Source of the DNA: Streptomyces meridianus
Lineage (GTDB): Bacteria; Actinomycetota; Actinomycetes; Streptomycetales; Streptomycetaceae
Length of the DNA: 61,927 bases
NCBI RefSeq assembly: GCF_023703325.1
Contig: NZ_JAMQGM010000025.1
Coordinates: forward strand, 1-61,927
Direction: 5' to 3'
In this document: positions 54,375 to 61,927 of the stretch, piece by piece
How positions within the stretch are numbered: the first letter of the stretch is position 1
Layout of the letters: every line of letters begins with the position of its first letter
Translations under genes and position numbers: made by a program
The notes under the pieces: model-generated
The model's input: only the letters and a program-made list of their open reading frames with translations
Databases searched by the model: none
Told to the model about the DNA's origin: nothing

Positions 54375-54388
54375 TGAGAGCGCTCTCT
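54375..54388. promoter_or_regulatory. LacI-family operator 4 (repressor gene)
   Basis: TGAGAGCGCTCTCT, 65 bases upstream of the repressor start, with CCAAGGGGCTCTCA following. Indicates autoregulation. Confidence 0.87.
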
Positions 54389-54452
54389 AACCAAGGGGCT
54401 CTCACGCGGTCACGCGGGAGCTACGCTGTTCCCGTCCCGAGAGGAGTGTTCC

Positions 54453-55502
54453 TTGTCCGACCAGAACTCCGTATCCCGCCCCACCCTGGAAGCCGTCGCC
54501 GAACGGGCCGGCGTCTCCCGGGCCACCGTCTCCCGTGTCGTCAACGGAGGCAGCGGCGTGCGCGAGGCCCTGGTGGAGAAGGTCCGCCGCGCCGTGGAGG
54601 AACTGGGGTACGTACCGAACCATGCGGCCCGCACGCTGGTCACCCGGCGCACCGGCGCCATCGCCGTCATCGTCGCCGAGCCGGAGACCAAGGTCTTCAC
54701 CAACCCGTTCTTCGCCGAACAACTGCTCGGCATCAGCCGGGAACTGGCCGGCCACGACCTTCAGCTCGTGCTGCTGCTGGTCGAGGGACCGGCCGACTAC
54801 GACCGCGTGGGCCGCTATCTCGCCGGCGGCCACGCGGACGGCGCCTTGCTGTTCTCCCTGCACAACGACGACCCCCTGCCCGCCATCACCCGCCGGGTGG
54901 GGATTCCGACCGTCTTCGGCGGCCGCCCCGGGTGGGCGGGGGCGGAAGCGGACCGCGGCATCCTGTACGTCGACTCCGACAACCGCGGCGGCGCCCGCGA
55001 GGCCGTGCGCCATCTCATCACGCTGGGACGTGCACGCATCGCGACCATCACCGGGCCGATGGACCAGACGGCCTCCGTGGACCGGCTCGACGGCTACCAC
55101 GACATGCTCATGGACGCCGACTCCAAGCTCATCGTCGAAGGGGACTTCACGGAAGCGGGCGGCGCACGGGCGATGGCCGAGCTGCTGGACCGTGCCCCGG
55201 ACCTGGACGCCGTCTTCGTCGCCTCCGACCTCATGGCCTGCGGGGCACTGCGCGTCCTGCGGGAACGCGGGCGCCGGGTGCCGGAGGACGTCGCGGTCGT
55301 CGGCTTCGACGACATGGCCGAGGTGGCCGAGCTGACCAACCCCCCGCTGACCACGGTCCGCCAGGAGATCGAGGAGATGGGCCGGCTGATGGTACGGCTG
55401 ATGCTGCGCAGTCTCGGCCAACCGGCGAAGGGAGACGGCGTCGGCCGCCCCCTGTCCTCCGTGATCACCCCGACCCGGCTGATCCTCCGGGCTACCGCGT
55501 GA
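54453..55502 (+). CDS. LacI-family repressor of the beta-glucan regulon
   Basis: 349 aa from TTG 54453, SD GAGAGGAG. HTH with recognition helix: LEAVAERAGVSRATVSRVVNGGSGVREALVEKVRRAVEELGYVPN, hinge AARTLVTRRTGAIAVI. The periplasmic-binding-like core has IPTVFGGRPGWAG, YVDSDNRGGAREAVRHLITLG and VAVVGFDDMAEVAELTNPPLTTVRQEIEEMG. It is close to CebR (cellobiose repressor), whose site is TGGGAGCGCTCCCA; the sites here have GAGAGC in place of GGGAGC, so specificity is slightly changed. The inducer is probably a laminari- or cello-oligosaccharide. An operator in front of its own gene shows autoregulation. Confidence 0.93.
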   Translation: MSDQNSVSRPTLEAVAERAGVSRATVSRVVNGGSGVREALVEKVRRAVEELGYVPNHAARTLVTRRTGAIAVIVAEPETKVFTNPFFAEQLLGISRELAGHDLQLVLLLVEGPADYDRVGRYLAGGHADGALLFSLHNDDPLPAITRRVGIPTVFGGRPGWAGAEADRGILYVDSDNRGGAREAVRHLITLGRARIATITGPMDQTASVDRLDGYHDMLMDADSKLIVEGDFTEAGGARAMAELLDRAPDLDAVFVASDLMACGALRVLRERGRRVPEDVAVVGFDDMAEVAELTNPPLTTVRQEIEEMGRLMVRLMLRSLGQPAKGDGVGRPLSSVITPTRLILRATA

Positions 55503-55847
55503 CCCACGCCGACGCGCCGGCGGTCGACCGTGCGGCAGTGACCGGCACAGGCGGTCTTCGCGCAGACGTGGACGGCGCCGGGGCCATCAGTTTCTGCGCA
55601 CGGGGCCCCGGGGTCGGTATGTGCAGGCCGTCGGCGCTCTCCCCCATGCGAACTGGGCAGTGTCCGGCCAGTGCCGGTGGCTGCACCGCCGAGTGGCGCC
55701 CGTCGTCCCGAAGGCCGGCCGGCAGCCCTGAGCGGCGGCACGGTGACGTGGGGTGGTTCGATTCCGCACCGGCGTCCGAGGGGCCCGCCCCAGCGGATCC
55801 GGGGCGGGCCTAGCCGGTTGAAGCGACATCCTGACCGCTAGGGGAGT
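55503..55847. other. Convergent intergenic region with bidirectional terminator
   Basis: 345 bases, no gene seen. The hairpin GGCCCGCCCC (55782-55791) / GGGGCGGGCC (55801-55810) serves the repressor gene and the convergent Tat-exported pseudogene. Confidence 0.65.
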
Positions 55848-57276
55848 TCAGTGTGCGTGGAGCGGGTTGGTGCGCGTTGCGGCGAGCAGGTACCAGGCTG
55901 TGGCGCCGGTGTGCCGGTAGGGGTAGTGGCCGAAGCCGAAACCGGTGTCCAGGGGACTGCTGGCCGAGACCACACCCGACCGTTCGGGAAGAGGTCTGCC
56001 TCCCACGGTCTGTCCGGCACCGAGACGGTCCTGCGCCTGTTCGATAGAGGCGATCAGGCGTTCGGCGCGCTGTTCGTCGCCGGGTGCGCGGCGCTCGCGC
56101 AGGGCCAGGGCGAGGTGTGCGGTGCCCTCGAACCACACGCCGTTGCGGTCGGGCTTGGGCTGGTACGGCGCGATGGGCGCGTCCTCGTTCGCTGCGAGGG
56201 ACGCGGTGCTGAAGGTGACACCCTCGTACGACTGCCCGGACGGAACGGTGCTGTTGGGCCGGTCGGGGCTGTCCAGCACCTTCAGATCGGCCGCTGCCCA
56301 GTCGAGCGACCCGGGGCGGCGGCGGTCGCGAAGCGCCAGGTAGCTCCAGGTCTGGGTGTCCTCCGGAATGGCGGACGTGTTGATGGTGACGCCGTCGTTG
56401 GTGCCGGTGTAGAAGAAACCCGCCTGACGCGTTCCACATCCTTCCGACGAACGCTGCGGCCCGCGCGCGCCGCTGGAGCCAGTTGCTGTCCCCGGTGAGC
56501 CGGGTGAGTCTGCCGACGAGGCAGGTCAGGTCGATGTTGTGCTCAGTGGCGGTGTAGGGGAGCTTCTGGTTGCCACTGTCGACACCGAACTTGTAGCCGC
56601 CGAGCGGCTCATCGGTCCGCGCGCCGCTCTCCACCCATTCGCCGATCCGCACGGCGCCGGTGAGGAAACGGCGCGCGCCGGTACGCTCCGCCAGCGCGGT
56701 CAGGGCGATACCCGCCCATGCCATGTCCCCGACGGCCGTACCGATGAAGCCGAACTGGGTGCCGACGTTCACCGTGCCGTCCGCACGGACGAAGCCGTCC
56801 GGCTGGGAGGAGCTGTCGTAGAAGACATACGGGCCCACGTTGTATGCCTGGCGCAGCCTGCCGTCCTCGTACTGCGGGTCGTGGGCCTGTGCGTACAGCA
56901 GTGCGTCACCGAGGGCCACGGCTCTGGTCCGCGCGACGGGGCCGGGATGCGCGAGGTAGGCGAGTATGGCGAGGGCGTTGTCGTAGGTGAACGCGGTACT
57001 GAACAAACCTGCCTGGTCGATGTAGCTCTGTGCCAGGCGGATGGTGCCGTGGTCCGGATAGCCGTCCAGGGCCGTATCGAGGAAGGCGTAGCCACGTGTC
57101 TGGGCATCTCGCGGCCCGATGGCGTGCGTTGTGTCGGCGGCCGAGGCGGCCGTGCCGCCGCCGAACGCGGTGAGGCCGACTGCGGCGGTGGCCCCCAGGA
57201 GCGCCCGGCGGGTGATCGTCCGGCCTCCCCGATCTGCTGCGAGGTGCTCCTCGCGATGATGTGCCAGAGCGGCCAC
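55848..57276 (-). pseudogene. Tat-exported putative (alpha/alpha)-barrel enzyme, frameshifted
   Basis: GTG 57276 is preceded by AGGAG at seven bases. Tat signal TITRRALLGATAAVGLTAFGGG, then a mature helical protein (TRGYAFLDTALDGYPDHGTI, SYIDQAGLFSTAFTYDNALAILAYL, QYEDGRLRQAYNVGPYVFYDSSS, GDMAWAGIALTALAERTG, CLVGRLTRLTGDSNWL). After MWNASGG the frame slips: GGGTTTCTTC near 56415 holds one T too many, and reading one base fewer restores FFYTGTNDGVTINTSAIPEDTQTWSYLALRD and the rest to HAH. Total about 475 aa if repaired. I cannot name the family with certainty; the helical repeats resemble (alpha/alpha)6 glycan-active enzymes. It belongs to the beta-glucan regulon by its operator at 57310. Confidence 0.75.
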
Positions 57277-57705
57277 GGGTCTACTCCTAGGTATGTTCGC
57301 ACGGCAACTTGAGAGCGCTCTCAAAAATGCGCACATTGTGCTGGCCTCGGCAGGGCCGGTCAAGGCTGTTGCAGCCGGCTGCGCTCTCCGCGGCGCAGCG
57401 AGTCGTCGATGCCCTTGCGGCGTTCGGCTCCCGGTTCGACCGACGCAACATCCCGGATGTCGTGACTTGTGCATGGGTCCGAAGGGCAAGGATCGTCGCC
57501 TCACGCAGGGGGTTTTCCGGTGAAGGCGGGCGATCCGTTTGCGTGTGTGGAGGACTCGCCTCGCACTGCCCAAGTACATCCAGTACGAGGACTTGCACCC
57601 GGCACGCCGAGAGCACGCACCGGACGCCACTCCTCGACGGGGAGACGCTTCCTGCCGCGGCACTGGCACCCGGTGAGACGGCCACGGCGCCGTCGCCGCC
57701 CCCGC
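57277..57705. other. Intergenic region with operator 5
   Basis: 429 bases between the end of jetD and the start of the Tat-exported pseudogene, both on the minus strand. It contains the operator at 57310-57323; no gene is seen in the rest. Confidence 0.55.
57310..57323. promoter_or_regulatory. LacI-family operator 5 (Tat-exported pseudogene)
   Basis: Perfect palindrome TGAGAGCGCTCTCA, 34 bases upstream of the GTG start of the frameshifted gene. Confidence 0.9.
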
Positions 57706-59001
57706 TCAGTGTCCGAGGTCGGCCAGCAGGTCGTCGAGCACGGTCTCCTCCTCGATGCGCACGCCGAGTTCGGTGAGGGCCGCGGGCAGGTCCGGGTCCC
57801 ACGCGGCAGTGGTCGGCGTGCCGGTCAGGGGCGAAGCCAGTGGGGCGGCGGCGACCGCGTTGCGATACTCGGCTGCCGTGTAACGCCAGGGGTGCCAAGG
57901 GACGCGGCGCAGCAGGGCTGAGGCGATGCGCAGGCCGCCCCAGTCGAAGTCACCGTGGTAGCGCAACGTGCTTCCGTGAGTGTTCAGGTGGCGCAGCAGA
58001 GTGAGGGCGGCGGCCGAGGGCTGGCCCTGGAGGCAGACCAGCGGCGGGCAGGCGGTGCCCAGGGCGTCGGCCGCGGAGGCCAGGACGGCCGGGTTCTCGC
58101 AGACGCGGACGACGGCCGACGCCGTGTGCGGCGGTTGCCGGGTGAGCTGCCGCAGCGTCAGGACCGCGGGTTCGCCCTCGTCCGCCAACCGGTCCAGGGC
58201 GGGGGTGCCGCGCAGGCCCAGAGTGAGGACCGTGGAGGAAAGGGCATCCTTGAGGAGCCCGGCCGATGCCCATGCCTCGCGGCGCCACTCGGCTCCGTTG
58301 CCGTCCGGGAAGCCGGTCAGCGCGCGGGCGCCGGACAGGACGAGGGTGGCGAGCGGGGTGCCGTCGTCGAGGGCGTGGGCGTCGCCGAAGGTGGCGCCTG
58401 AGAAGACGGGCATGGACACTGCGGGATCGGCCGGCAGCCGGCGCAGGGCCTGTGCGGTGTTGTCCAGCAGGTTCTTCGCCGCCTGCGGGGTGCGGGCGAG
58501 CCGGCGTACGAGGCCGTCCGAGACGACCCTCTCCGCCCAGTCGCCCAGCTGGGGCCTGTGGGTACGGACTAGTTCATCGAGCGGCGTGTACGCCTCCCGC
58601 CAGGCGCGCGCCTCCCGCTCGCGCACGTCGGCCAGTCGGGTGACGGGTCCGGTGAGGGCGGTGACGGCGGCGCCCAGGCCGTCGGGGCTGACGCCGGAGC
58701 GGCGCAGGACGGCGTCCACGGCCTCAAGACGAACGCTCAGCCCGTGTCCTGCGCCGGGGGCGCGGCCCAACAGCCTTTCGGCGGCGGTCCGCTGCGCGGA
58801 GGTGGGGGCGGTCAGCGTGACCGGGCCGGTGAGGGGTTCGTCCCGCGCCATACGGCGGCGTACGCGGTCGATCAGCCAGGCGAGGTCGGGCCCGCCGAGC
58901 AGCCGGGTCAGGCGGTCGCGGTCGACGGGTGCGGCGGGCTGCCGGGGGCTGCTCGAACACCCCCCGGTGTCCTCCCGCTCGTTCGTGCCCCTCTCGCTCA
59001 T
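57706..59001 (-). CDS. jetD: Wadjet JetD-like nuclease subunit (TIGR02679/DUF2399)
   Basis: 431 aa from ATG 59001, overlapping the jetC stop as ATGA. The N-terminal half is a winged-helix-like arm region (RLTRLLGGPDLAWLIDRVRRRMARDEPLTGPVTLTAPTSAQRTAAERLLG). The C-terminal half is the TOPRIM-like DUF2399 domain: VRVCENPAVL (E302, N303), LVCLQGQPSAAALTLLRHL, and YHGDFDWGGLRIA (D351, D353) supply the metal-binding acidic residues. In Wadjet systems JetD cleaves closed circular plasmid DNA once the SMC-like JetABC complex has extruded it. Gene order and domains fit the actinobacterial TIGR02677-02680 type (type III, from memory). Confidence 0.9.
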   Translation of the reverse strand: MSERGTNEREDTGGCSSSPRQPAAPVDRDRLTRLLGGPDLAWLIDRVRRRMARDEPLTGPVTLTAPTSAQRTAAERLLGRAPGAGHGLSVRLEAVDAVLRRSGVSPDGLGAAVTALTGPVTRLADVREREARAWREAYTPLDELVRTHRPQLGDWAERVVSDGLVRRLARTPQAAKNLLDNTAQALRRLPADPAVSMPVFSGATFGDAHALDDGTPLATLVLSGARALTGFPDGNGAEWRREAWASAGLLKDALSSTVLTLGLRGTPALDRLADEGEPAVLTLRQLTRQPPHTASAVVRVCENPAVLASAADALGTACPPLVCLQGQPSAAALTLLRHLNTHGSTLRYHGDFDWGGLRIASALLRRVPWHPWRYTAAEYRNAVAAAPLASPLTGTPTTAAWDPDLPAALTELGVRIEEETVLDDLLADLGH

Positions 59002-61927
59002 GCCCGCGCGGCATCCTCGGTTCCGGCCGCCTCCGGAGCCGCCCGTGGACCGGTCTGCTCGGGAATGCCCCCCGTCGGGCGACCCGGTTCGCTGCCCCGG
59101 CCCCGTGCGGTCCCGTCCCACTCCCAGCGGGTCACCAGGACCGCCGGGATCTCGTCGACGCGGGAGAGTTGGGCGATGGCGATGCCGGGGACCTGGGGGT
59201 AGCAGGCCCATTCGCGTTCGGAGGTCATCACCACGTCCAGGTCGAAGGCGTGCAGCAGGCCGAGGCACTTGGCGCGGGAGTCGTCGTCGACGCCGGCGAA
59301 GGCCTCGTCCAGGGTGACCAGCCGGGGGGCGTGCGGGGCGGCGGTGGCGTAGTTGGAGGAGGCCGCTGCGAACAGCGGCACGCTCACGGCCAGGACGCGC
59401 TCGCCGCTGGAGGCCGGCCCGGTGGCGGGGACCCATTTGCCGTGCTGGTGGCGTTCGATGCCGAACTCGTGCCAGGCGCGGTGGTCCAGGGCCGCGGTCA
59501 GCACCTCCAGCCAGGTTCCCGCGGTGTCCTCGGCCTGGCGGCGGGCGATCTCGGCCTGCAGGAACTCGCCGACCGCGGCCCGGTCCTCGGCCGTCCAGGC
59601 GTCGGCGGACTGGCGCAGCCGCTCGCGGGCCTGCGCGAGCCCGGCCGGAGCCTTGCGGGAGGGGCGCCAGACGAGCCGCAGTCTCATGCCGGTGGAGGTG
59701 GGCCGCTCCTTCAGTTCGGCGTTCATGGCCTGCACCTGGCGCTCGGCGGCGCCGATCAGCTCCTGGAGGGTGCCGGCGACCTCGGTCAGCAGGTGGGTCT
59801 CCAGGATCTCCCGCTCGTGCGCGGACAGGATGCGGGTCAGCTCGGCGACCTCCGCGGCGAGGGCCTCGGCGAGCTCGGGGACGCCCCGGGTACGGCCCTG
59901 GTAGACGATCTCGACGACCATGCCGTCCTCGGTCATCTGCGCCGAGGTGCTGTGACCGCCCCGGGAGAGCGCGTCCTGGAGCTTCTTGTACTCCTCGCTG
60001 AGTTTCTTCTGCACGCGTTCCCAGGCGCCGTCGGAGTCGTCGGTGCCGGACAGGTCGCTCTCGATCGCGCGGGCGAGGGCGATGGCCGGGGTGGCGGCCC
60101 AGGGTCCGGTGTCCAAGGGCGGTACGGCCGCCTCAGGCAGGGCGACGGCGAGCAGCCCGGTGGCCGTGAACCGCTGGAGTGCGGCGATGGCGTCGGCGCG
60201 AGCCGCGGTGGCCTCGAGGACGTCCACGTCCAGGCGTTCGATGTGCCCGAGTGCCAGGTGGGCGCGCCGGTCTGCGGCCGTGTGCTCCTCGCGTGCCCTG
60301 CCCTGCTCGCGGTCGCAGGCGGCGAGGGCGTCGGCGGTGTCGGCGAGGCGCCGCTCCAGCTCCGCCACGGCGGCGCCGACGGTGGAGCGCAGAGTGGCGT
60401 GACGCTCGTCGGCCGCGGTCGCGATACGGGCTGCCTCCTCGGCACGCCGGGCCAGCTCCGCCACCCTTTCCTCGGCCCGCTGGGCTTCGGCGCGCTCGTC
60501 GGCCAGGGCCCGTGCCGCGTCGGCGCGCTCGCCGAGCGCGGGCCACAGACCGGCGAGGACGGCGGTGTGGTCGGCCAGGCCCTGGCGGACGGCGGCGAGG
60601 TCCGCCCGGTCCGTGGGCAGGTTCACCGCGGCGGCGGTGTCGGTGAGTTCGGTTGCCGCCTCGGCCTCTTGGCTGGACGCCTCGGCGAGTTCGGCGGCGC
60701 GCTCGTCGCGGCGGGCGCCGGCCCGGTGCGCGGCGTCGGCAGCCGCGGCGGCGAGGGCGTGTGCCCGGCGCAGGGCATCGTCGTCGGGGACGCCGGCCAG
60801 TTCGGCGTCCAGGGTGCCGCGTCGCCGGACCACCGCGGCGCGTTCGGCGTCGAGGCGAGCCATGTCCTCGGCGTATGCGGCGAGTTCGCCGTGCAGGGCG
60901 GTGATGCGGGTCCGGCGGGCCTCCTCGCGGGCGCCCTCACCTACGTACACGGCGGTCTGCTTCGACCAGCCGCCGGTCAGCGCGCCGACGCGGAAGCGGC
61001 CGTCCGCGCTCACCCAGGTGTCGCCGCCCGCGCCGAGCCCGACACCGGCGAGCAGGCGGGCGACGGTCTGCTCGCCCACCGCCGCGGCCCGGGGCTCGCC
61101 ATTGTCCACGGCCGGGCGGAGCACGTCGGCGAGCGTGCTCCCGGGCAGCGGGCCCGCGGGCGACAGCAGGACGTCGTGCCCGTCCGCACGCAGGGCGGTA
61201 CCGTCCGGGCACACCCAGGCGTCCAGAAGCCCGGACGCCTCCAGCGCGGCCTCCAGACCCGCCCGTTCACCGGCGGTGACATGGTCCCGGAACTCGACCA
61301 GCCGCCACAGGGGCGCGCCCGAGGCCTGCTCGCGCAGGCCAGGGGTACGGGTGTGCGGAGCGGCCGGCCCGCGCTGGCCGCCCGCCTCCAACTCGGCCAG
61401 CTCCCGCTCGGCCTCGGCACGCCGGGCCTTGAGACCGGCCAGTTCCTGTCCGAGGACGGCGGCGCGGTCGGCCAGGTGCGCCGCCTGTGCCCGATGGGCG
61501 TGACCGGCTGCCTCCCGTGCCGGGTTCGGCCCCTGGCAGTGGGTCACCCAGTCCTGTGTCGCGTCGAGCAGCCCCACGGGATCGGGGACGGCGAGTTCCT
61601 CACAGGCGTCGAGGTGGGCGCGGACGCGGGCGACGAGGTCCGTGCCCGCCGCCTCGGCGGCTTCTTCCGCCTCGGCCTGCCGCCGCGCGGTGTGGCCGGC
61701 CTCGGTCTCGGCCTCGTCCAGGCGGCGGGCGGCGGAGCGCCGTTCGGCGGCGGCCCGGTCGGCGCGGTCCGCCAGCTCATGCACATGCTCGATGGTGCGC
61801 CGTCTGCGGGCCACCGCCTCCTCGGCGGCCCGCCGCAGTTCCGCCTCCGGCGCCCCGTCGGTGCGCGGCGCCTCGTCAATGCGGGCCGCCGCTGCCGTGT
61901 CCCGGGCGCGCCCGGCCAGGTCAGCGA
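58998..61927 (-). CDS. jetC: Wadjet JetC-like SMC/SbcC-type ATPase (partial, TIGR02680)
   Basis: The C-terminal about 976 codons; the frame stays open through the right edge, so the N-terminal Walker A half is outside the window. It consists of long Ala/Glu/Arg-rich coiled coils, broken by a hinge-like globular part (about 61350-60950: GAPLWRLVEFRDHVTAGERAGLEAALEASGLLDAWVCPDG). The C-terminal ATPase lobe has the signature GPASSGERVLAVSVPLFAAASSNY and Walker B RLVTLDEAFAGVDDDSR, then VVMTSEREWACYPQVPG (D-loop and H-like region). It loads on and extrudes circular plasmid DNA for cleavage by JetD. jetB (DUF2398) and jetA (DUF2397) are expected beyond the edge. Confidence 0.9.
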   Translation of the reverse strand, partial: ADLAGRARDTAAAARIDEAPRTDGAPEAELRRAAEEAVARRRRTIEHVHELADRADRAAAERRSAARRLDEAETEAGHTARRQAEAEEAAEAAGTDLVARVRAHLDACEELAVPDPVGLLDATQDWVTHCQGPNPAREAAGHAHRAQAAHLADRAAVLGQELAGLKARRAEAERELAELEAGGQRGPAAPHTRTPGLREQASGAPLWRLVEFRDHVTAGERAGLEAALEASGLLDAWVCPDGTALRADGHDVLLSPAGPLPGSTLADVLRPAVDNGEPRAAAVGEQTVARLLAGVGLGAGGDTWVSADGRFRVGALTGGWSKQTAVYVGEGAREEARRTRITALHGELAAYAEDMARLDAERAAVVRRRGTLDAELAGVPDDDALRRAHALAAAAADAAHRAGARRDERAAELAEASSQEAEAATELTDTAAAVNLPTDRADLAAVRQGLADHTAVLAGLWPALGERADAARALADERAEAQRAEERVAELARRAEEAARIATAADERHATLRSTVGAAVAELERRLADTADALAACDREQGRAREEHTAADRRAHLALGHIERLDVDVLEATAARADAIAALQRFTATGLLAVALPEAAVPPLDTGPWAATPAIALARAIESDLSGTDDSDGAWERVQKKLSEEYKKLQDALSRGGHSTSAQMTEDGMVVEIVYQGRTRGVPELAEALAAEVAELTRILSAHEREILETHLLTEVAGTLQELIGAAERQVQAMNAELKERPTSTGMRLRLVWRPSRKAPAGLAQARERLRQSADAWTAEDRAAVGEFLQAEIARRQAEDTAGTWLEVLTAALDHRAWHEFGIERHQHGKWVPATGPASSGERVLAVSVPLFAAASSNYATAAPHAPRLVTLDEAFAGVDDDSRAKCLGLLHAFDLDVVMTSEREWACYPQVPGIAIAQLSRVDEIPAVLVTRWEWDGTARGRGSEPGRPTGGIPEQTGPRAAPEAAGTEDAARA

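Noticed and set aside
55503..55847. Extension of the repressor frame or a small gene after it
   Set aside because: Sequence after the stop has no SD or coding similarity and ends in the bidirectional terminator.
1..61927. CRISPR arrays, rRNA genes and transposase-bearing insertion sequences
   Set aside because: No regularly spaced repeats, no rRNA-like sequence and no DDE or HUH transposase motifs were found on either strand.

Overview
The window is high-GC actinobacterial chromosome with the codon bias, GTG/TTG starts and Shine-Dalgarno (SD) sites of Streptomyces. From memory, the order ter cluster - peroxiredoxin - DUF3052 - aceE - fasR - fabD-fabH-acpP-fabF - DUF3145 matches the core chromosome of S. 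coelicolor and relatives, so most of the window is conserved backbone. Three parts look accessory: the left end, the 45-57.3 kb stretch and the right end.

Left end (1-4.4 kb): an island beside the 3' end of a tRNA-Val(UAC) gene. It holds a 5'-truncated tyrosine integrase, a long imperfect palindrome where the integrase N-terminus should be, a GNAT acetyltransferase with a run-on tail, and a visibly more AT-rich 802-aa protein of unknown family. That protein carries an R-N-x3-H motif near its C-terminus, as in HEPN ribonucleases, and is my main candidate for an undescribed defence or toxin gene.

4.7-18.4 kb: housekeeping membrane and small proteins, then a full Ter stress-response locus. It has three TerD proteins, a TerA-like protein, a TerC-like DUF475 membrane protein, and a minus-strand operon of CitE-like aldolase, a fused PRTase-TRSP-StiP-PELOTA protein, a HAD phosphatase and an O-methyltransferase. 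Peroxiredoxin and DUF3052 genes follow.

18.9-45.3 kb: aceE (pyruvate dehydrogenase E1), secreted and membrane proteins, a MerR/aldo-keto reductase regulon with two operator-like sites, the fatty acid synthase operon with its activator fasR, an SGNH lipoprotein, a truncated Ohr, a MarR/oxidoreductase divergent pair, and assorted redox and zinc-finger proteins.

45.3-57.3 kb: a beta-glucan utilisation regulon. A LacI-family repressor, a GH16 endoglucanase, an ABC importer, a GH1 beta-glucosidase and two damaged secreted proteins all share the palindrome TGAGAGCGCTCTCA upstream. One damaged gene is cut off at its 3' end and the other carries a single-base frameshift.

57.7-61.9 kb: the last two genes of a Wadjet-type (JetABCD, SMC-like) anti-plasmid system, jetC (running off the edge) and jetD, overlapping by ATGA. 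jetA and jetB should lie just past the right edge.
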